Notes: generated by a model not told the origin, from the sequence alone. A DNA stretch of 23,948 bases from JBNPEO01 sp050490315 (GCF_050490315.1 NZ_JBNPEO010000017.1:1-23948), one strand, 5' to 3'; counted from the first letter of the stretch, positions 6,466 to 15,403 are shown. A program made the numbers and translations.

Positions 6466-8133
6466 ATGTCCGTGCAGCTCACTCCCGTGCCCCTCGCGGC
6501 CACCCCCCTAAACGGCACGGTGGTTTTGGATTCGGCCACCCGGATCGAATTCGTACAGGACGCCCAGGGCGCTGCCGAGTTCTTGGCAGAATACTTACGC
6601 CGCGGCACACGCTGGCCAGTTCCCGCCACCGCAGACAACAAGCAATCATCGGGCCCGGTGATCCGTTTTGTGGTTTCGGAACCAGTTGCCGACGGTTCAG
6701 CACCCAACAACGCAATGCTCGACGCCGGCACAACAGCCACGCTGTTCGCGCACGAAGAGTCTTATCAACTGCGCGTTGAAGGCACCGAGATACTCGTCGC
6801 CGCCACCACTGCCGCAGGCTGGTTCTGGGCCGTGCAGTCCTTGCGCCAACTGCTCCCCGCAACTCTTGAAACAGCTGTAGCCCTTGGTGAACCCACAGCC
6901 GGAGAAACACCGGCCCGTAAAAAAACGGCCGCCCAATCAATGGCGGCCGTAACCATCAACGCCGTCGAAATTCTTGACGCTCCCCGATTCGCCTACCGGG
7001 GAATTATGTTGGACCTGGCCCGCAGCTTTCTGACGGTTCCCCAGATCAAACACCAGTTGGACGTGATGGCCAGCTTCAAGTTCAACGTCCTTCACCTTCA
7101 CTTGAGCGATGACCAAGCGTGGCGGATCCACATCAACAACCCGGCCCCCAACCCCAGCGGACTCGACTTTGAAGCACTGAGCCGTGTTGGCGGCCCGGGC
7201 GCGGTGAACACTCCGGGCTGGGGACTTAGCCCAGGCATCGGCGGGTTTTTGACCCAAGATGATTACAGCGAAATCGTGGCCTATGCCGCGGGGCTGCACA
7301 TCGTCGTCGTACCGGAAATTGATGTTCCGGGCCACGTGAACGCCGCCCTTGCGGCGTTACCGGCGCTGAACCCGGACGGCGTAGCCAAAGCCATGAACAC
7401 TACCGGCGAGGTTGGCTACTCCACACTGGATGCGCAGAACCCGCTCACCCGCGTTTTTGTGCAGGAAGTGTTTGCCCAGCTCGCCAAGATCACCCCGGGG
7501 CCGTACCTTCACATTGGCGGGGATGAAGCGCACGTGACCAGCAAAGAGGACTACCTGTCTATGGTCACCGACTTCGCCGCGCTTGGTGCAGAGTCCAAGA
7601 CTGTCATCGGTTGGAACGAATACGCTCAGGCGCAACTGCCCGAGGGTTCGGTCATCCAGTTCTGGCACGGGGATCAGACTGAGGTTTTGCGTCAGATCAA
7701 CACCAACGGCGCAAAGCTGATTATGTCTCCCGGGGCGGGCAGCTACCTAGACCAGAAGTACGTTTCGGAAGATCCCATTGGGCTTGAGTGGGCAGCAATG
7801 GGAGACTGGTACGCCTATTACGGTTGGGAGCCTGTCCTCGATGGCGTGGCCGAGAGCTCTGTGCTCGGGATTGAGGCGCCCTTGTGGAGCGAGACGGTTC
7901 GTGGCGCCGATCAAGCCAATTGGCTCATCTACCCGCGGGCCATTGCCATTGCCGAGCTGGCCTGGAGCGCCGAGTCACAACGCAACGCGCAGGACTTTGC
8001 GGCACGTCTGGGTGGCCTGGGGCAACGCTTGGTGAATCTAGACGTCACTTTTCATCCCAGCCCAAGCATTAGCTGGAATGCCCAACCTCGCGATCCGTTC
8101 GCAAACGAAACCTCCGCGAACAGGGAAGAATAA
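6466..8133 (+). CDS. Beta-N-acetylhexosaminidase, glycoside hydrolase family 20
   Basis: This enzyme releases terminal N-acetylhexosamine from chito-oligosaccharides or other amino-sugar glycans by substrate-assisted catalysis. Counting from the ATG at 6466 (555 residues): an N-terminal GH20b-like domain (about 1-165) with an Ala/Lys-rich linker (145-165), then the (beta/alpha)8 catalytic domain (171-555). Landmarks are FAYRGIMLDLAR (175-186), HLHLSDDQAWRI (210-221), PEIDVPGH (283-290) and the catalytic pair Asp353-Glu354 in HIGGDEAH. The ATG is chosen because GGAGA stands 8-12 bases before it. A TTG at 6433 in the same frame would add 11 residues but has no ribosome-binding site. No signal peptide is seen, so it probably acts in the cytosol on imported oligosaccharides. 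It is followed after 4 bases by the DUF4032 gene. Confidence 0.92.
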   Translation: MSVQLTPVPLAATPLNGTVVLDSATRIEFVQDAQGAAEFLAEYLRRGTRWPVPATADNKQSSGPVIRFVVSEPVADGSAPNNAMLDAGTTATLFAHEESYQLRVEGTEILVAATTAAGWFWAVQSLRQLLPATLETAVALGEPTAGETPARKKTAAQSMAAVTINAVEILDAPRFAYRGIMLDLARSFLTVPQIKHQLDVMASFKFNVLHLHLSDDQAWRIHINNPAPNPSGLDFEALSRVGGPGAVNTPGWGLSPGIGGFLTQDDYSEIVAYAAGLHIVVVPEIDVPGHVNAALAALPALNPDGVAKAMNTTGEVGYSTLDAQNPLTRVFVQEVFAQLAKITPGPYLHIGGDEAHVTSKEDYLSMVTDFAALGAESKTVIGWNEYAQAQLPEGSVIQFWHGDQTEVLRQINTNGAKLIMSPGAGSYLDQKYVSEDPIGLEWAAMGDWYAYYGWEPVLDGVAESSVLGIEAPLWSETVRGADQANWLIYPRAIAIAELAWSAESQRNAQDFAARLGGLGQRLVNLDVTFHPSPSISWNAQPRDPFANETSANREE

Positions 8134-8137
8134 GAAC

Positions 8138-9541
8138 ATGAGTGAAGAGAACCTTGGCGGCGACGCACTGTGGCTCAACGAGCCCACCGACTATGGTCAG
8201 GTCGGCAAGCTGCCGCGATTTGTGGCAGCGAGCGCTGATGACGACAAGCCCGCGCCGTTGTCCGGCTCGCTGAGCATCACTTCAGCTTCCACCGAGCCCG
8301 AGCTCCTTGAACTGCCGTGGCACATCGCTTTGGAGCAGTGGCCGCAAGAGTACTTGGCCGCGCTCCCCCGCGGTATTTCCCGGCACGTGGTTCGCTTCGC
8401 TCACATGGCCGGCTCGGTGATTGCCATCAAGGAAACTTCCGAGCATGTTGCCCGCCACGAGTATCACATGCTCCGTAAGCTGGCGCGCTTGGATGTTCCT
8501 TGTGTGGAACCCGTTGCAGTTATTACCGGGCGCACCACTCCGGACGGCAAACCGCTGAACCCGGTCCTGGTGACTCGGCACTTGAAGTTCTCCATGCCGT
8601 ACCGTGCACTGTTCTCCCAGATGCTCCGTAAGGACACCCTCACCAGGCTCATCGACGCACAGGCGCTGCTCCTGGTTCGCTTGCACCTTGTGGGCTTCTA
8701 TTGGGGCGACGTTTCCCTTTCTAACACCCTGTTCCGCCGCGATGCCGGTGCTTTTGCCGCCTACCTTGTGGACGCCGAGACGGGCGAGCTGTACCCAGAC
8801 CTGTCCACCGGGCAGCGCGAATATGACCTGGAGATTGCACGCGTCAACATCGCCGGGGAGCTGATGGACTTGCTCGAAGGTGAACTGATCGACGAGAACG
8901 TTGACCCAGTGGCCACGAGCGAGCTCATTATGGATTCTTACCGGCGACTCTGGGCCGAGCTGACGGCCAAGGAATCCTTTGAACTTGGCCAGCGTTGGCG
9001 TGTAGGTGCGCGTGTGCGGCGCTTGAATGATCTTGGTTTTGACGTTGAAGAATTCGCCATCAAAACCACTGCCGACGGCGCCACCATCCAGCTCCAGCCA
9101 AAGGTTGTGGACGCTGGACACCACCAGCGCCGCCTGCTTCGACTCACCGGAATCGACGCGCAAGAGAACCAAGCACGCCGACTGCTCAACGACATGGACA
9201 CCTACCGGGCGGACAACCACCCCGAGCTGGACGAAGAGATCAGCGCGCACGCCTGGGTGGGACACGTTTTTGAACCGATTGTCCGCTCCATCCCTCGTGA
9301 ATTGGCCGGAAAGCTCGAGCCGGCCGAGGTGGTTCACGAAGTACTCGAACACCGTTGGTACATGTCCGAGGAGCTGAACCGTTACGTGCCACTGGCAGAA
9401 ACGGTTCAGTCCTACTTGGACAATGTGTTGCGGCATCGCCGTGATGAGGCAGCGATTATGTTGAACCCAGACTCGGACATGATCAAGCTTTTGACGCTCG
9501 ACGGCGAAGGTGAGTCAGACGACGAAGAGGACGATTTCTAG
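8138..9541 (+). CDS. DUF4032 protein with a kinase-like fold signature
   Basis: This is a 467-residue cytosolic protein of the actinobacterial DUF4032 type (assigned from memory of the family), function unknown. Residues 80-215 carry what looks like a protein-kinase-like set: Lys98 in SVIAIKETSE, Glu108 in ARHEYHML, Asp191 and Asn196 in YWGDVSLSNTLF (a catalytic-loop equivalent) and Asp212 in YLVDAETGE (DFG equivalent). This resembles lipopolysaccharide kinase/APH-type folds. The C-terminal part (about 270-440) is helical and conserved in appearance, and the tail is very acidic (DGEGESDDEEDDF). The ATG at 8138 has AGGGAAG upstream and follows the GH20 stop by 4 bases, so it is probably co-transcribed; an upstream in-frame ATG at 8078 lies inside the GH20 gene and is not preferred. 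Its 3' end overlaps the convergent GH13 gene by 4 bases. The substrate of any phosphotransfer is unknown. Confidence 0.85.
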   Translation: MSEENLGGDALWLNEPTDYGQVGKLPRFVAASADDDKPAPLSGSLSITSASTEPELLELPWHIALEQWPQEYLAALPRGISRHVVRFAHMAGSVIAIKETSEHVARHEYHMLRKLARLDVPCVEPVAVITGRTTPDGKPLNPVLVTRHLKFSMPYRALFSQMLRKDTLTRLIDAQALLLVRLHLVGFYWGDVSLSNTLFRRDAGAFAAYLVDAETGELYPDLSTGQREYDLEIARVNIAGELMDLLEGELIDENVDPVATSELIMDSYRRLWAELTAKESFELGQRWRVGARVRRLNDLGFDVEEFAIKTTADGATIQLQPKVVDAGHHQRRLLRLTGIDAQENQARRLLNDMDTYRADNHPELDEEISAHAWVGHVFEPIVRSIPRELAGKLEPAEVVHEVLEHRWYMSEELNRYVPLAETVQSYLDNVLRHRRDEAAIMLNPDSDMIKLLTLDGEGESDDEEDDF

Positions 9542-11400
9542 TTCTCAACGCCCGGCAGGGTCCACACCGCTGCCGCCAAGGACTCGGTCCGGAGCTTGAG
9601 TGTTCCGGTAGCCGGGTCCTTAGTCGCGGTGATGGTCCCAGCGCTGAAGGCTGGTGCCGCTTCAAGTGCCGTTAGCTGCGCTTGGCTGAGCACCGTAGTA
9701 TCCAGCTCAATCTCTGAGGCGGCACGGGCCACGAGCACCAGCATGGCGGCGTCAACGCTTTCCCGAACGAAGCCCAACAAGTCGCCTTGGGCGTAGATCC
9801 AACGGATGCCACCCTCGGTCAGAACCGAGTGTTCACGCCGCAACTGGGTCAGAGCCGAGTAGTTTGCACGCAGATCATTGACTGTTACCGCAGGAGCTGG
9901 AAGTTCGGGCCATGGCATGGGAGTGCGGGACTCTTCGCCATTGAAACCCTTGAGCCCAAACTCGTCCCCGGCGAACATCACCGGAACACCTGGCATGGTG
10001 AACATCAGCACCGCGGCGAGACTCTGGCAGCCGTCGATCATCACCGTTGCGGCACGAGCCGTGTCATGGGTGTTCAGCGCATTCATGTTTTGACTGCGCA
10101 CCGGCCAGCTGTAGTCGGACACAAGGTCCGCGTGGGTGGCCAAAAAGTCCTCGGCGTTGATCCGGTTGGCACCGGCGAGCGGGGTGCCAAAGAAGTTGAC
10201 CTCCGGCGCATCAGTTGCCAGCCAAGACCAGAGCGGCCGGGTGAAATTCGAGTAGGTCATAGCACCTTGCCAGTGCTCGCCGTCGAAGTCCGGTGCGGCG
10301 TCAGAGGTTGATTCTGCAAGGAGCGCTGCGTTCGGATTAATCTCCCGAACACGGTTAGCGATGAGCCGAGCAACCTCATGGTTGACGTCAATGGACCCCA
10401 AACGTCCGGTCATGTTGCCAACATCGATTCGCCAGCCGTCCAAGTTGAACGGTGGTTTCAGCCAGCGAGCCACTACGGAATCGTCATCCAAAACAAAACG
10501 ACGCCGGAGCGCCTCAGAGGACCAGTTGAGCTTGGGCAGTGACGGGACACCCCACCACGACTCGTACTTGGTGTGGTCCGCGTTGAAGTAGTAGTAGCCG
10601 GCCTCTTCAGAGTTCGGCTCTGCGAGCGCTTTAACGAACCACTCGTGGGCGGCGCCCGAGTGGTTGGCAGTGAGGTCACCCATCACCCGAATTCCGCGGG
10701 CGTGAGCTGCCTCCACAAGGTCCACAAGGGCCTGGTCCCCGCCAAGCAGCGGGTCCACCGCGGTGAACGTTGAAGCGTCGTATCGGTGGTTGGAGCGTGC
10801 CGGGAAAAACGGGGTGAGGTAAACAATGTCCGCACCGAGGCTCTGGATGTGGTCCAGCTTCTCGGTAATACCGGGCAGGTCTCCGCCGTAGAACTGGTAG
10901 GAGGTTTGTGGGCCGGTCCCTTGCACCGGGGTGTTCCATGCGCAGGCGATGGCCCAATCCGGGGTGGGGTGAGTGTCAGCCTGGGCGGAACGGGCGTACC
11001 GGTCCGGGAAGATTTGGTACAACGTGGACCGGTGCAACCATTCGGGAGCTGCGTTGAAGGCCGTGACGCGGAAGTCCGAATAGTCCGAAACGTCCCGGCT
11101 GAACAGGCCCTCTGCGTTCAGGCTCCAGTAGCGGCCGTCCGCCTCGATGAAAAAGCGGTAGTGGGCCACCGGGTTGACCACGAGCATTTGGCCTTCCCAC
11201 CATGCCCAACCATCTGCATCGCTGGTTTTGGTGGCCTCGTTATAGCGCGGCTCACCATCCTGGACTGATCTGATCCAGATACGCGTCGTCGTGCCCCATG
11301 CTTGCGGAACTCGAATTCGGAGTCTGGTCGGCTGCCCCAGAACTATGGGCTCCGGAACGTAAAGTGTTGATCCATCGTGATGCGGTTGGACAATAAGCAT
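9538..11400 (-). CDS. GH13 alpha-glucosidase/neopullulanase-like enzyme of the mal operon
   Basis: This is an intracellular alpha-amylase-family enzyme likely to cut maltodextrins taken up by the adjacent transporter. The 620-residue protein has an N-terminal beta-sandwich like CBM34/MalZ (about 1-112) and a GH13 barrel from STLYQIFPDRYA (125-136). Conserved regions: DLTANH (242-247), GWRIDVGN with nucleophile Asp326, LAESTSD with acid/base Glu363, and LNTHDTARA with His445-Asp446. A C-terminal beta domain closes the protein (about 530-620). There is no signal peptide, so it is cytosolic. It starts 2 bases after the malG stop and is the last gene of the malE-malF-malG operon. Substrate preference (maltodextrin glucosidase, cyclomaltodextrinase or neopullulanase) cannot be decided. 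The stop codon overlaps the convergent DUF4032 gene. Confidence 0.9.
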   Translation of the reverse strand: MLIVQPHHDGSTLYVPEPIVLGQPTRLRIRVPQAWGTTTRIWIRSVQDGEPRYNEATKTSDADGWAWWEGQMLVVNPVAHYRFFIEADGRYWSLNAEGLFSRDVSDYSDFRVTAFNAAPEWLHRSTLYQIFPDRYARSAQADTHPTPDWAIACAWNTPVQGTGPQTSYQFYGGDLPGITEKLDHIQSLGADIVYLTPFFPARSNHRYDASTFTAVDPLLGGDQALVDLVEAAHARGIRVMGDLTANHSGAAHEWFVKALAEPNSEEAGYYYFNADHTKYESWWGVPSLPKLNWSSEALRRRFVLDDDSVVARWLKPPFNLDGWRIDVGNMTGRLGSIDVNHEVARLIANRVREINPNAALLAESTSDAAPDFDGEHWQGAMTYSNFTRPLWSWLATDAPEVNFFGTPLAGANRINAEDFLATHADLVSDYSWPVRSQNMNALNTHDTARAATVMIDGCQSLAAVLMFTMPGVPVMFAGDEFGLKGFNGEESRTPMPWPELPAPAVTVNDLRANYSALTQLRREHSVLTEGGIRWIYAQGDLLGFVRESVDAAMLVLVARAASEIELDTTVLSQAQLTALEAAPAFSAGTITATKDPATGTLKLRTESLAAAVWTLPGVEN

Positions 11401-11402
11401 GC

Positions 11403-12344
11403 TCAGCCTTTCACGCCTCCAGCGGTCAGGCCGGAGACGATGTATTTCTGGAGGAACAGGAACAATGCCATCACCGGGATGGCTGCAATCACGGCCCCAG
11501 CGGCGAATACACCCCAGTTCTCGGAGCGCTGCTGGGCAACATATGAGTACAAACCTACGGCAAGTGTTTGGCTTTCCGGCTCTGTGAGCACAACGCTGGC
11601 AATAACGAACTCACTCGAAATTCCAATAAACGCCAGGAGCCCCACCACGGCGAGGATCGGTGTCACCAGGCGCAGGATGATTCCGAAGAAAATCTGAACG
11701 TGACTGGCGCCGTCGATCTTTGCTGCCTCATCCAAGGACTGCGGCACGGTGTTGAAGAAGCCGTACATCAAGTAGGTGTTCACACCGAGCGCACCGCCGA
11801 GGTAGACCATAATCAGACCAAGCTGGCTGCCCAGGCCGAGCGCCGGAATGACGTCTGAGATGCCACTGAGGAGCAAAAAGATTGCGACGACGGCAAGCAG
11901 CTGCGGGAACATCTGCAGCAAAAGCAAAGAGAGCAAACCGATTCGGCGGCCCTTGAAGCGCATCCGAGAGAAGGCGTAAGCGGCCATCGCACCCAAAAAG
12001 ACGGTAGCTGCGGAGGTCACAACACCGATGACGAGGGTGTTGATAAACCACCGGCCAAAGGGACGCGAAGTATCGCTGAATAGTGCTGTGAAGTTTCCGA
12101 AGTCGATCTTGCTGAAGAGTCCGCTCGAGCCCACCAGGGTTCCGTTAGAGTTCAACGCCGCCGAGAGGACGTAGAGCAAAGGGAAGACCGCGAAAATGGT
12201 GGTGACAACACCCACCAGGTGACGCCATCCTTTGTCTTTAAACCAAACCCCGAAGCTCCGCCGCCGTGGGGCAAGATGTGCCCATCCGGCGTCGTTATTG
12301 TTGATGGTGTCCGTGTCCAGAGTCCGTGCTGTTGGCTGGTTCAT
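11403..12344 (-). CDS. malG: Maltose/maltodextrin ABC transporter permease MalG
   Basis: This is one of two membrane subunits of a MalFGK2-type importer. The 313-residue protein has a Ser/Thr/Asn-rich cytosolic N-terminus and six predicted membrane helices (about 42-63, 101-125, 135-160, 170-195, 230-250 and 280-305). The cytosolic EAA loop SLDEAAKIDGASHVQIFF (203-220) docks the ATPase. The C-terminal sequence YIVSGLTAGGVKG is typical of MalG. Its ATG shares one base with the malF stop (TAATG), so translation is coupled. Neighbours are malF upstream and the GH13 glucosidase 2 bases downstream. Specificity for maltose rather than another alpha-glucoside (for example trehalose) is inferred from context. 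Confidence 0.92.
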   Translation of the reverse strand: MNQPTARTLDTDTINNNDAGWAHLAPRRRSFGVWFKDKGWRHLVGVVTTIFAVFPLLYVLSAALNSNGTLVGSSGLFSKIDFGNFTALFSDTSRPFGRWFINTLVIGVVTSAATVFLGAMAAYAFSRMRFKGRRIGLLSLLLLQMFPQLLAVVAIFLLLSGISDVIPALGLGSQLGLIMVYLGGALGVNTYLMYGFFNTVPQSLDEAAKIDGASHVQIFFGIILRLVTPILAVVGLLAFIGISSEFVIASVVLTEPESQTLAVGLYSYVAQQRSENWGVFAAGAVIAAIPVMALFLFLQKYIVSGLTAGGVKG

Positions 12345-13999
12345 TAGTTCACGTCCTCGAGTGCTTTGGTCTGCTTGAAGCTGATGGCCGAGATGGTGGC
12401 CACGATGATAAAGATGATGATTGCCAAGGCGCTTGCCAAACCGTAGTCACGGCCCGTGCCCTGTCCGAATGCCACCTTGTACACCAGGGTGATCAGAATG
12501 TCCGTGGATCCAATGTCTCGGTCCGTGTCCGCGAATCGCGGCCCACCGCCGGTCAGCATGTAAATAACGTTGAAGTTATTGAAGTTGAAGGCGAAGGAGG
12601 AGATCAGCAGCGGTGCCACTGAAACCAGGAGCAGCGGCAACTTGATGGAGCGGAAAACGCGCCAAGCTGAGGCGCCGTCCATACGTGCTGCTTCGTCCAG
12701 TTCCGAGGGCAAGGACTGCAAAGCGCCGGTGCAAACCAAGAACATGTACGGGAAACCGAGCCAGAGGTTCACTACCAAAACGCTGATTTTGGCCAGGAAT
12801 GGGTCAGTGAGCCAGCCGATGTTCGCCCCGCCCAGCAAGGTTTGGTTGAGCCATCCGAATTCGGGGTTCAAAATGCCGGACCACACAAGCCCGGAGAGGA
12901 ACGCTGGGAATGCATAGGGCAGGATCATCAGAATGCGGTAGACCTTTTTGCCGCGGAGGTCTTCACGGTTGAAGGTGATCGCCAAAAACAGGCCCATCAC
13001 AAAGGTCAGGATGACTGAGGCAATGGAGAAGGTGAAGGTCCACAGGATCACGCCGAGCAGAGGTCCTTGCAGGCTTGGATCGGTGAAGGCCTTGACGAAG
13101 TTGGCCATTCCAACATCGATCTTCCAACCCGTGGTGAGAGTCTTGCCGGTTTTATCCGCGAAGGCGCCCTTGCCGTTGTCCGTGTACACAGCACCTGATT
13201 CGGTGTCCGTGAAGGTGTCCTTGGCCTTGTCATAGTTCAGCGCCGGCTTGAATTGGTAAGCAGTACTGCCGTCTGCGGTGCGGAGGGTGCCGTCTGCTGC
13301 GTTGCTGGAAACCGGAACGGAGATCTTGAGAATCTCCTGCTGGTTGGCCACGATCTCCTGGAACTTCAAGGTGGAGTACCCGGGCAGGGAGTTTGCCTTA
13401 CCGGTGCCGTCCTTGCCGGCATCACTTTCTTCGGTCAAGGGCTGGCCGGTGCTGCCGAGCTCCACCTTGCCGGTGGGGTCAGTGAACAGAAGGTAGAAGT
13501 TGTTGTCCTTGGTCAGGACTGAAGTCTTGTACGCGGGAGAATCCGGTACACGTTTTTGGGCGGTGAGTTGAATCGCCGCAATGGCGTCCTCTTTGGTGCT
13601 GTTGTGACCGTCGCCGTAGTTGGTGAAAGCGATGTAACCGCTGAAGAACACCACAAGAACTTGGAACACCAGCAAAAAGAGCACACCTGGCGCAAGGTAC
13701 TTGGCCGGTAGCCCACCCTTTCGCAGGTAGATCCAGTTGATCGCCAGGACCACTATCGCCGAGATGGCTAGGGCTCCCCAGGACTGGCTGAGGAAGAGCA
13801 TCATCAAGACGTAAACGGCGAAGGCGTCAACGAGGCCCAGCAGAATAATTTTGATGAGGGTTCCCTTGAGCGAATCGCCGCCGAAGCGCTGCCGCGCCCC
13901 TTGGCCTAAAGTTTGATTCTTCTCCGCTGCTGATCTCCGTGAAGATACGGGATCAGGGGCGTTCTCTGATGACTTAGGGACAAGATCTGGCTGTGGCAT
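12344..13999 (-). CDS. malF: Maltose/maltodextrin ABC transporter permease MalF
   Basis: This is the partner membrane subunit of MalG. Counting from the ATG at 13999 (551 residues): a hydrophilic N-terminus (1-48), three membrane helices (about 48-70, 75-92 and 102-126), a large extracytoplasmic loop (about 127-310) comparable to the P2 loop of E. coli MalF, and a five-helix C-terminal core. The EAA loop is SELDEAARMDGASAWRVF (432-449). In this core GGGPRFADTDRDIGSTDILI (484-503) is typical of the family. A longer frame opens at 14071 but would start inside the malE-malF hairpin, so the ATG at 13999 with upstream GAGGA is preferred; the spacing (about 12 bases) is a little long. It is coupled to malG by a one-base overlap. 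Confidence 0.9.
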   Translation of the reverse strand: MPQPDLVPKSSENAPDPVSSRRSAAEKNQTLGQGARQRFGGDSLKGTLIKIILLGLVDAFAVYVLMMLFLSQSWGALAISAIVVLAINWIYLRKGGLPAKYLAPGVLFLLVFQVLVVFFSGYIAFTNYGDGHNSTKEDAIAAIQLTAQKRVPDSPAYKTSVLTKDNNFYLLFTDPTGKVELGSTGQPLTEESDAGKDGTGKANSLPGYSTLKFQEIVANQQEILKISVPVSSNAADGTLRTADGSTAYQFKPALNYDKAKDTFTDTESGAVYTDNGKGAFADKTGKTLTTGWKIDVGMANFVKAFTDPSLQGPLLGVILWTFTFSIASVILTFVMGLFLAITFNREDLRGKKVYRILMILPYAFPAFLSGLVWSGILNPEFGWLNQTLLGGANIGWLTDPFLAKISVLVVNLWLGFPYMFLVCTGALQSLPSELDEAARMDGASAWRVFRSIKLPLLLVSVAPLLISSFAFNFNNFNVIYMLTGGGPRFADTDRDIGSTDILITLVYKVAFGQGTGRDYGLASALAIIIFIIVATISAISFKQTKALEDVN

Positions 14000-14036
14000 A
14001 ACGGGGTTCGATCCTCGAAAGAAGAGTGGTTGGCAA

Positions 14037-14080
14037 GCTGCCCGGGTGGCAACTGCGTTGGCAGTTTGCACCCGGGCAGC
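14037..14080 (-). promoter_or_regulatory. Large intercistronic hairpin between malE and malF
   Basis: GCTGCCCGGGTG (14037-14048) pairs perfectly with CACCCGGGCAGC (14069-14080). Inside, AACTGC and GCAGTT add six more pairs around a GTTG loop after a 2x2 internal loop. This 18-bp structure lies 25 bases after the malE stop and 38 before malF. It probably protects the malE message or attenuates read-through, giving more binding protein than permease. Confidence 0.8.
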
Positions 14081-14104
14081 ATTGTTAAGACTGTCGGCGC
14101 GGTA

Positions 14105-15403
14105 TTAGCCGCCGATCTTGGCCTTAATGCTCGCGGCCATCTTGGTCCAAGCCTCTGTTGGGTCGGCCTTGCCCTTGATGATGGCAAGCTCGGTTGCTCC
14201 CCAGTCGGCCCAAACTGCAGACATTTCGGGGATGGCCGGCATGGGAACGCCGTTGGCGCCGATCTTGCCGAACGCTGCCACTACGGGGTCACTCGATGCC
14301 TTCTCGAAGGATGCCTTCAATGCCGGCGGACGGCCGCCTGCCTTGAACATGGAGTCCTGAGCAGCCTCTGAGGTCAAGTAGTTGGTGACGAACTCGTTCG
14401 TAGCCAAGGCGTTGGCGCTCTTCGCGCTGATGAAGAAGCCGTTGACGCCAATGAACGGCTGAGCGGGAGAGCCGCCGGCAGTGGGGAGTTCGTCCACCGC
14501 AAACTTGATGCCCTTCTTCTGTACGTCCGGCACGTTCCAAGGACCCGTGAGGTAGTACGGGGACTGACCGGCAAGGAACTTCTCCTTAGCGATGTCACCG
14601 GTGATGTTGGAGTTGATGATCTTCTCGCCAGCGTCACCCCACTGGGCCAGCTTCTTAGCGAAGGCGATGCCTGCGGCGTCGCCGATCAACAGCTGCTTGG
14701 CGTCGTAACCGCCGTCGGCAGCCTTACCGAAGACCTGAGAACCCATCGAAGACTGCAAGGGGTACAGGTGGTACGGGTCGCCCTGCTTGGGGTCCATACC
14801 TACCAAGAAGGCGTACTTTGCCTTGCCTGCAGCCACTGCCTTCTGGCCGTTGGCAACTACCTCATCCAAGGTGGCAGCCTTAGCGTCCACAATGGCGGTG
14901 TTGCGCAGCAGAGCAATGTTTTCCACTGCGTACGGGACACCGTAAAGGGAACCGTTGTAGCTCATGGCCTTGATGGAGGAATCCTGGAAGCCTGCAGCCT
15001 TGTCACCGAGTTCAACGGGTGCAATCACACCGTTTTGGACGAACTTACCGATCCAGTCGTGCGGGCCAACAATCAGGTCCGGGCCCTTTCCGGTGGGAAC
15101 CTGGGTGATGAAGTCATCGCGAACTGCTGCGAAGTCCTTGATCACAAGCTTCACTTCGATGCCGGTGTCTGCCTTGAACTTCTCGGTGATCTCTTTCAAC
15201 GCCGGTGAACGCTCAGCATCGACCCACATGGTGATGGTGCTGGCGCCGGCGGTTTTGAGGTCAGCCTTAGGAGCAGCGGTGTTTGTTGCGGGGGTGGATC
15301 CGCCGCCACAGGCGCTCAGGGCCACGGCCGAGAACAAGGAGAGCGCGCCGGTCGCAAAGACGCGGCGGCTGGTTTGTGTCGAGAGGATGTTGTTCACCGT
15401 CAT
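14105..15403 (-). CDS. malE: Maltose/maltodextrin-binding lipoprotein MalE (solute-binding protein)
   Basis: This is the extracytoplasmic binding protein that captures the sugar and delivers it to MalFG. The 432-residue precursor has TSRRVFATGALSLFSAVALS followed by Cys32: lipobox LSAC, so the mature protein is lipid-anchored on the outer face of the membrane. The pair Arg13-Arg14 in SRRVF also fits a twin-arginine signal, so Tat export is possible. The mature part is a group-1 solute-binding fold: TITMWVDAERSPALKEITE (55-73), TGKGPDLIVGPHDWIG (103-118) and YNGSLYGVPYAVENIALL. The ATG at 15403 follows AAGGA. It is the first gene of the operon, with a promoter and LacI-type operator upstream and a strong hairpin behind it. 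The ligand (maltose, maltodextrin or trehalose) is inferred from the neighbouring glucosidases. Confidence 0.92.
   Translation of the reverse strand: MTVNNILSTQTSRRVFATGALSLFSAVALSACGGGSTPATNTAAPKADLKTAGASTITMWVDAERSPALKEITEKFKADTGIEVKLVIKDFAAVRDDFITQVPTGKGPDLIVGPHDWIGKFVQNGVIAPVELGDKAAGFQDSSIKAMSYNGSLYGVPYAVENIALLRNTAIVDAKAATLDEVVANGQKAVAAGKAKYAFLVGMDPKQGDPYHLYPLQSSMGSQVFGKAADGGYDAKQLLIGDAAGIAFAKKLAQWGDAGEKIINSNITGDIAKEKFLAGQSPYYLTGPWNVPDVQKKGIKFAVDELPTAGGSPAQPFIGVNGFFISAKSANALATNEFVTNYLTSEAAQDSMFKAGGRPPALKASFEKASSDPVVAAFGKIGANGVPMPAIPEMSAVWADWGATELAIIKGKADPTEAWTKMAASIKAKIGG

Noticed and set aside
8282..9436. Long minus-strand open frame (384 codons) opposite the DUF4032 gene
   Set aside because: It is antisense to a clear conserved gene and shows no recognisable domain.
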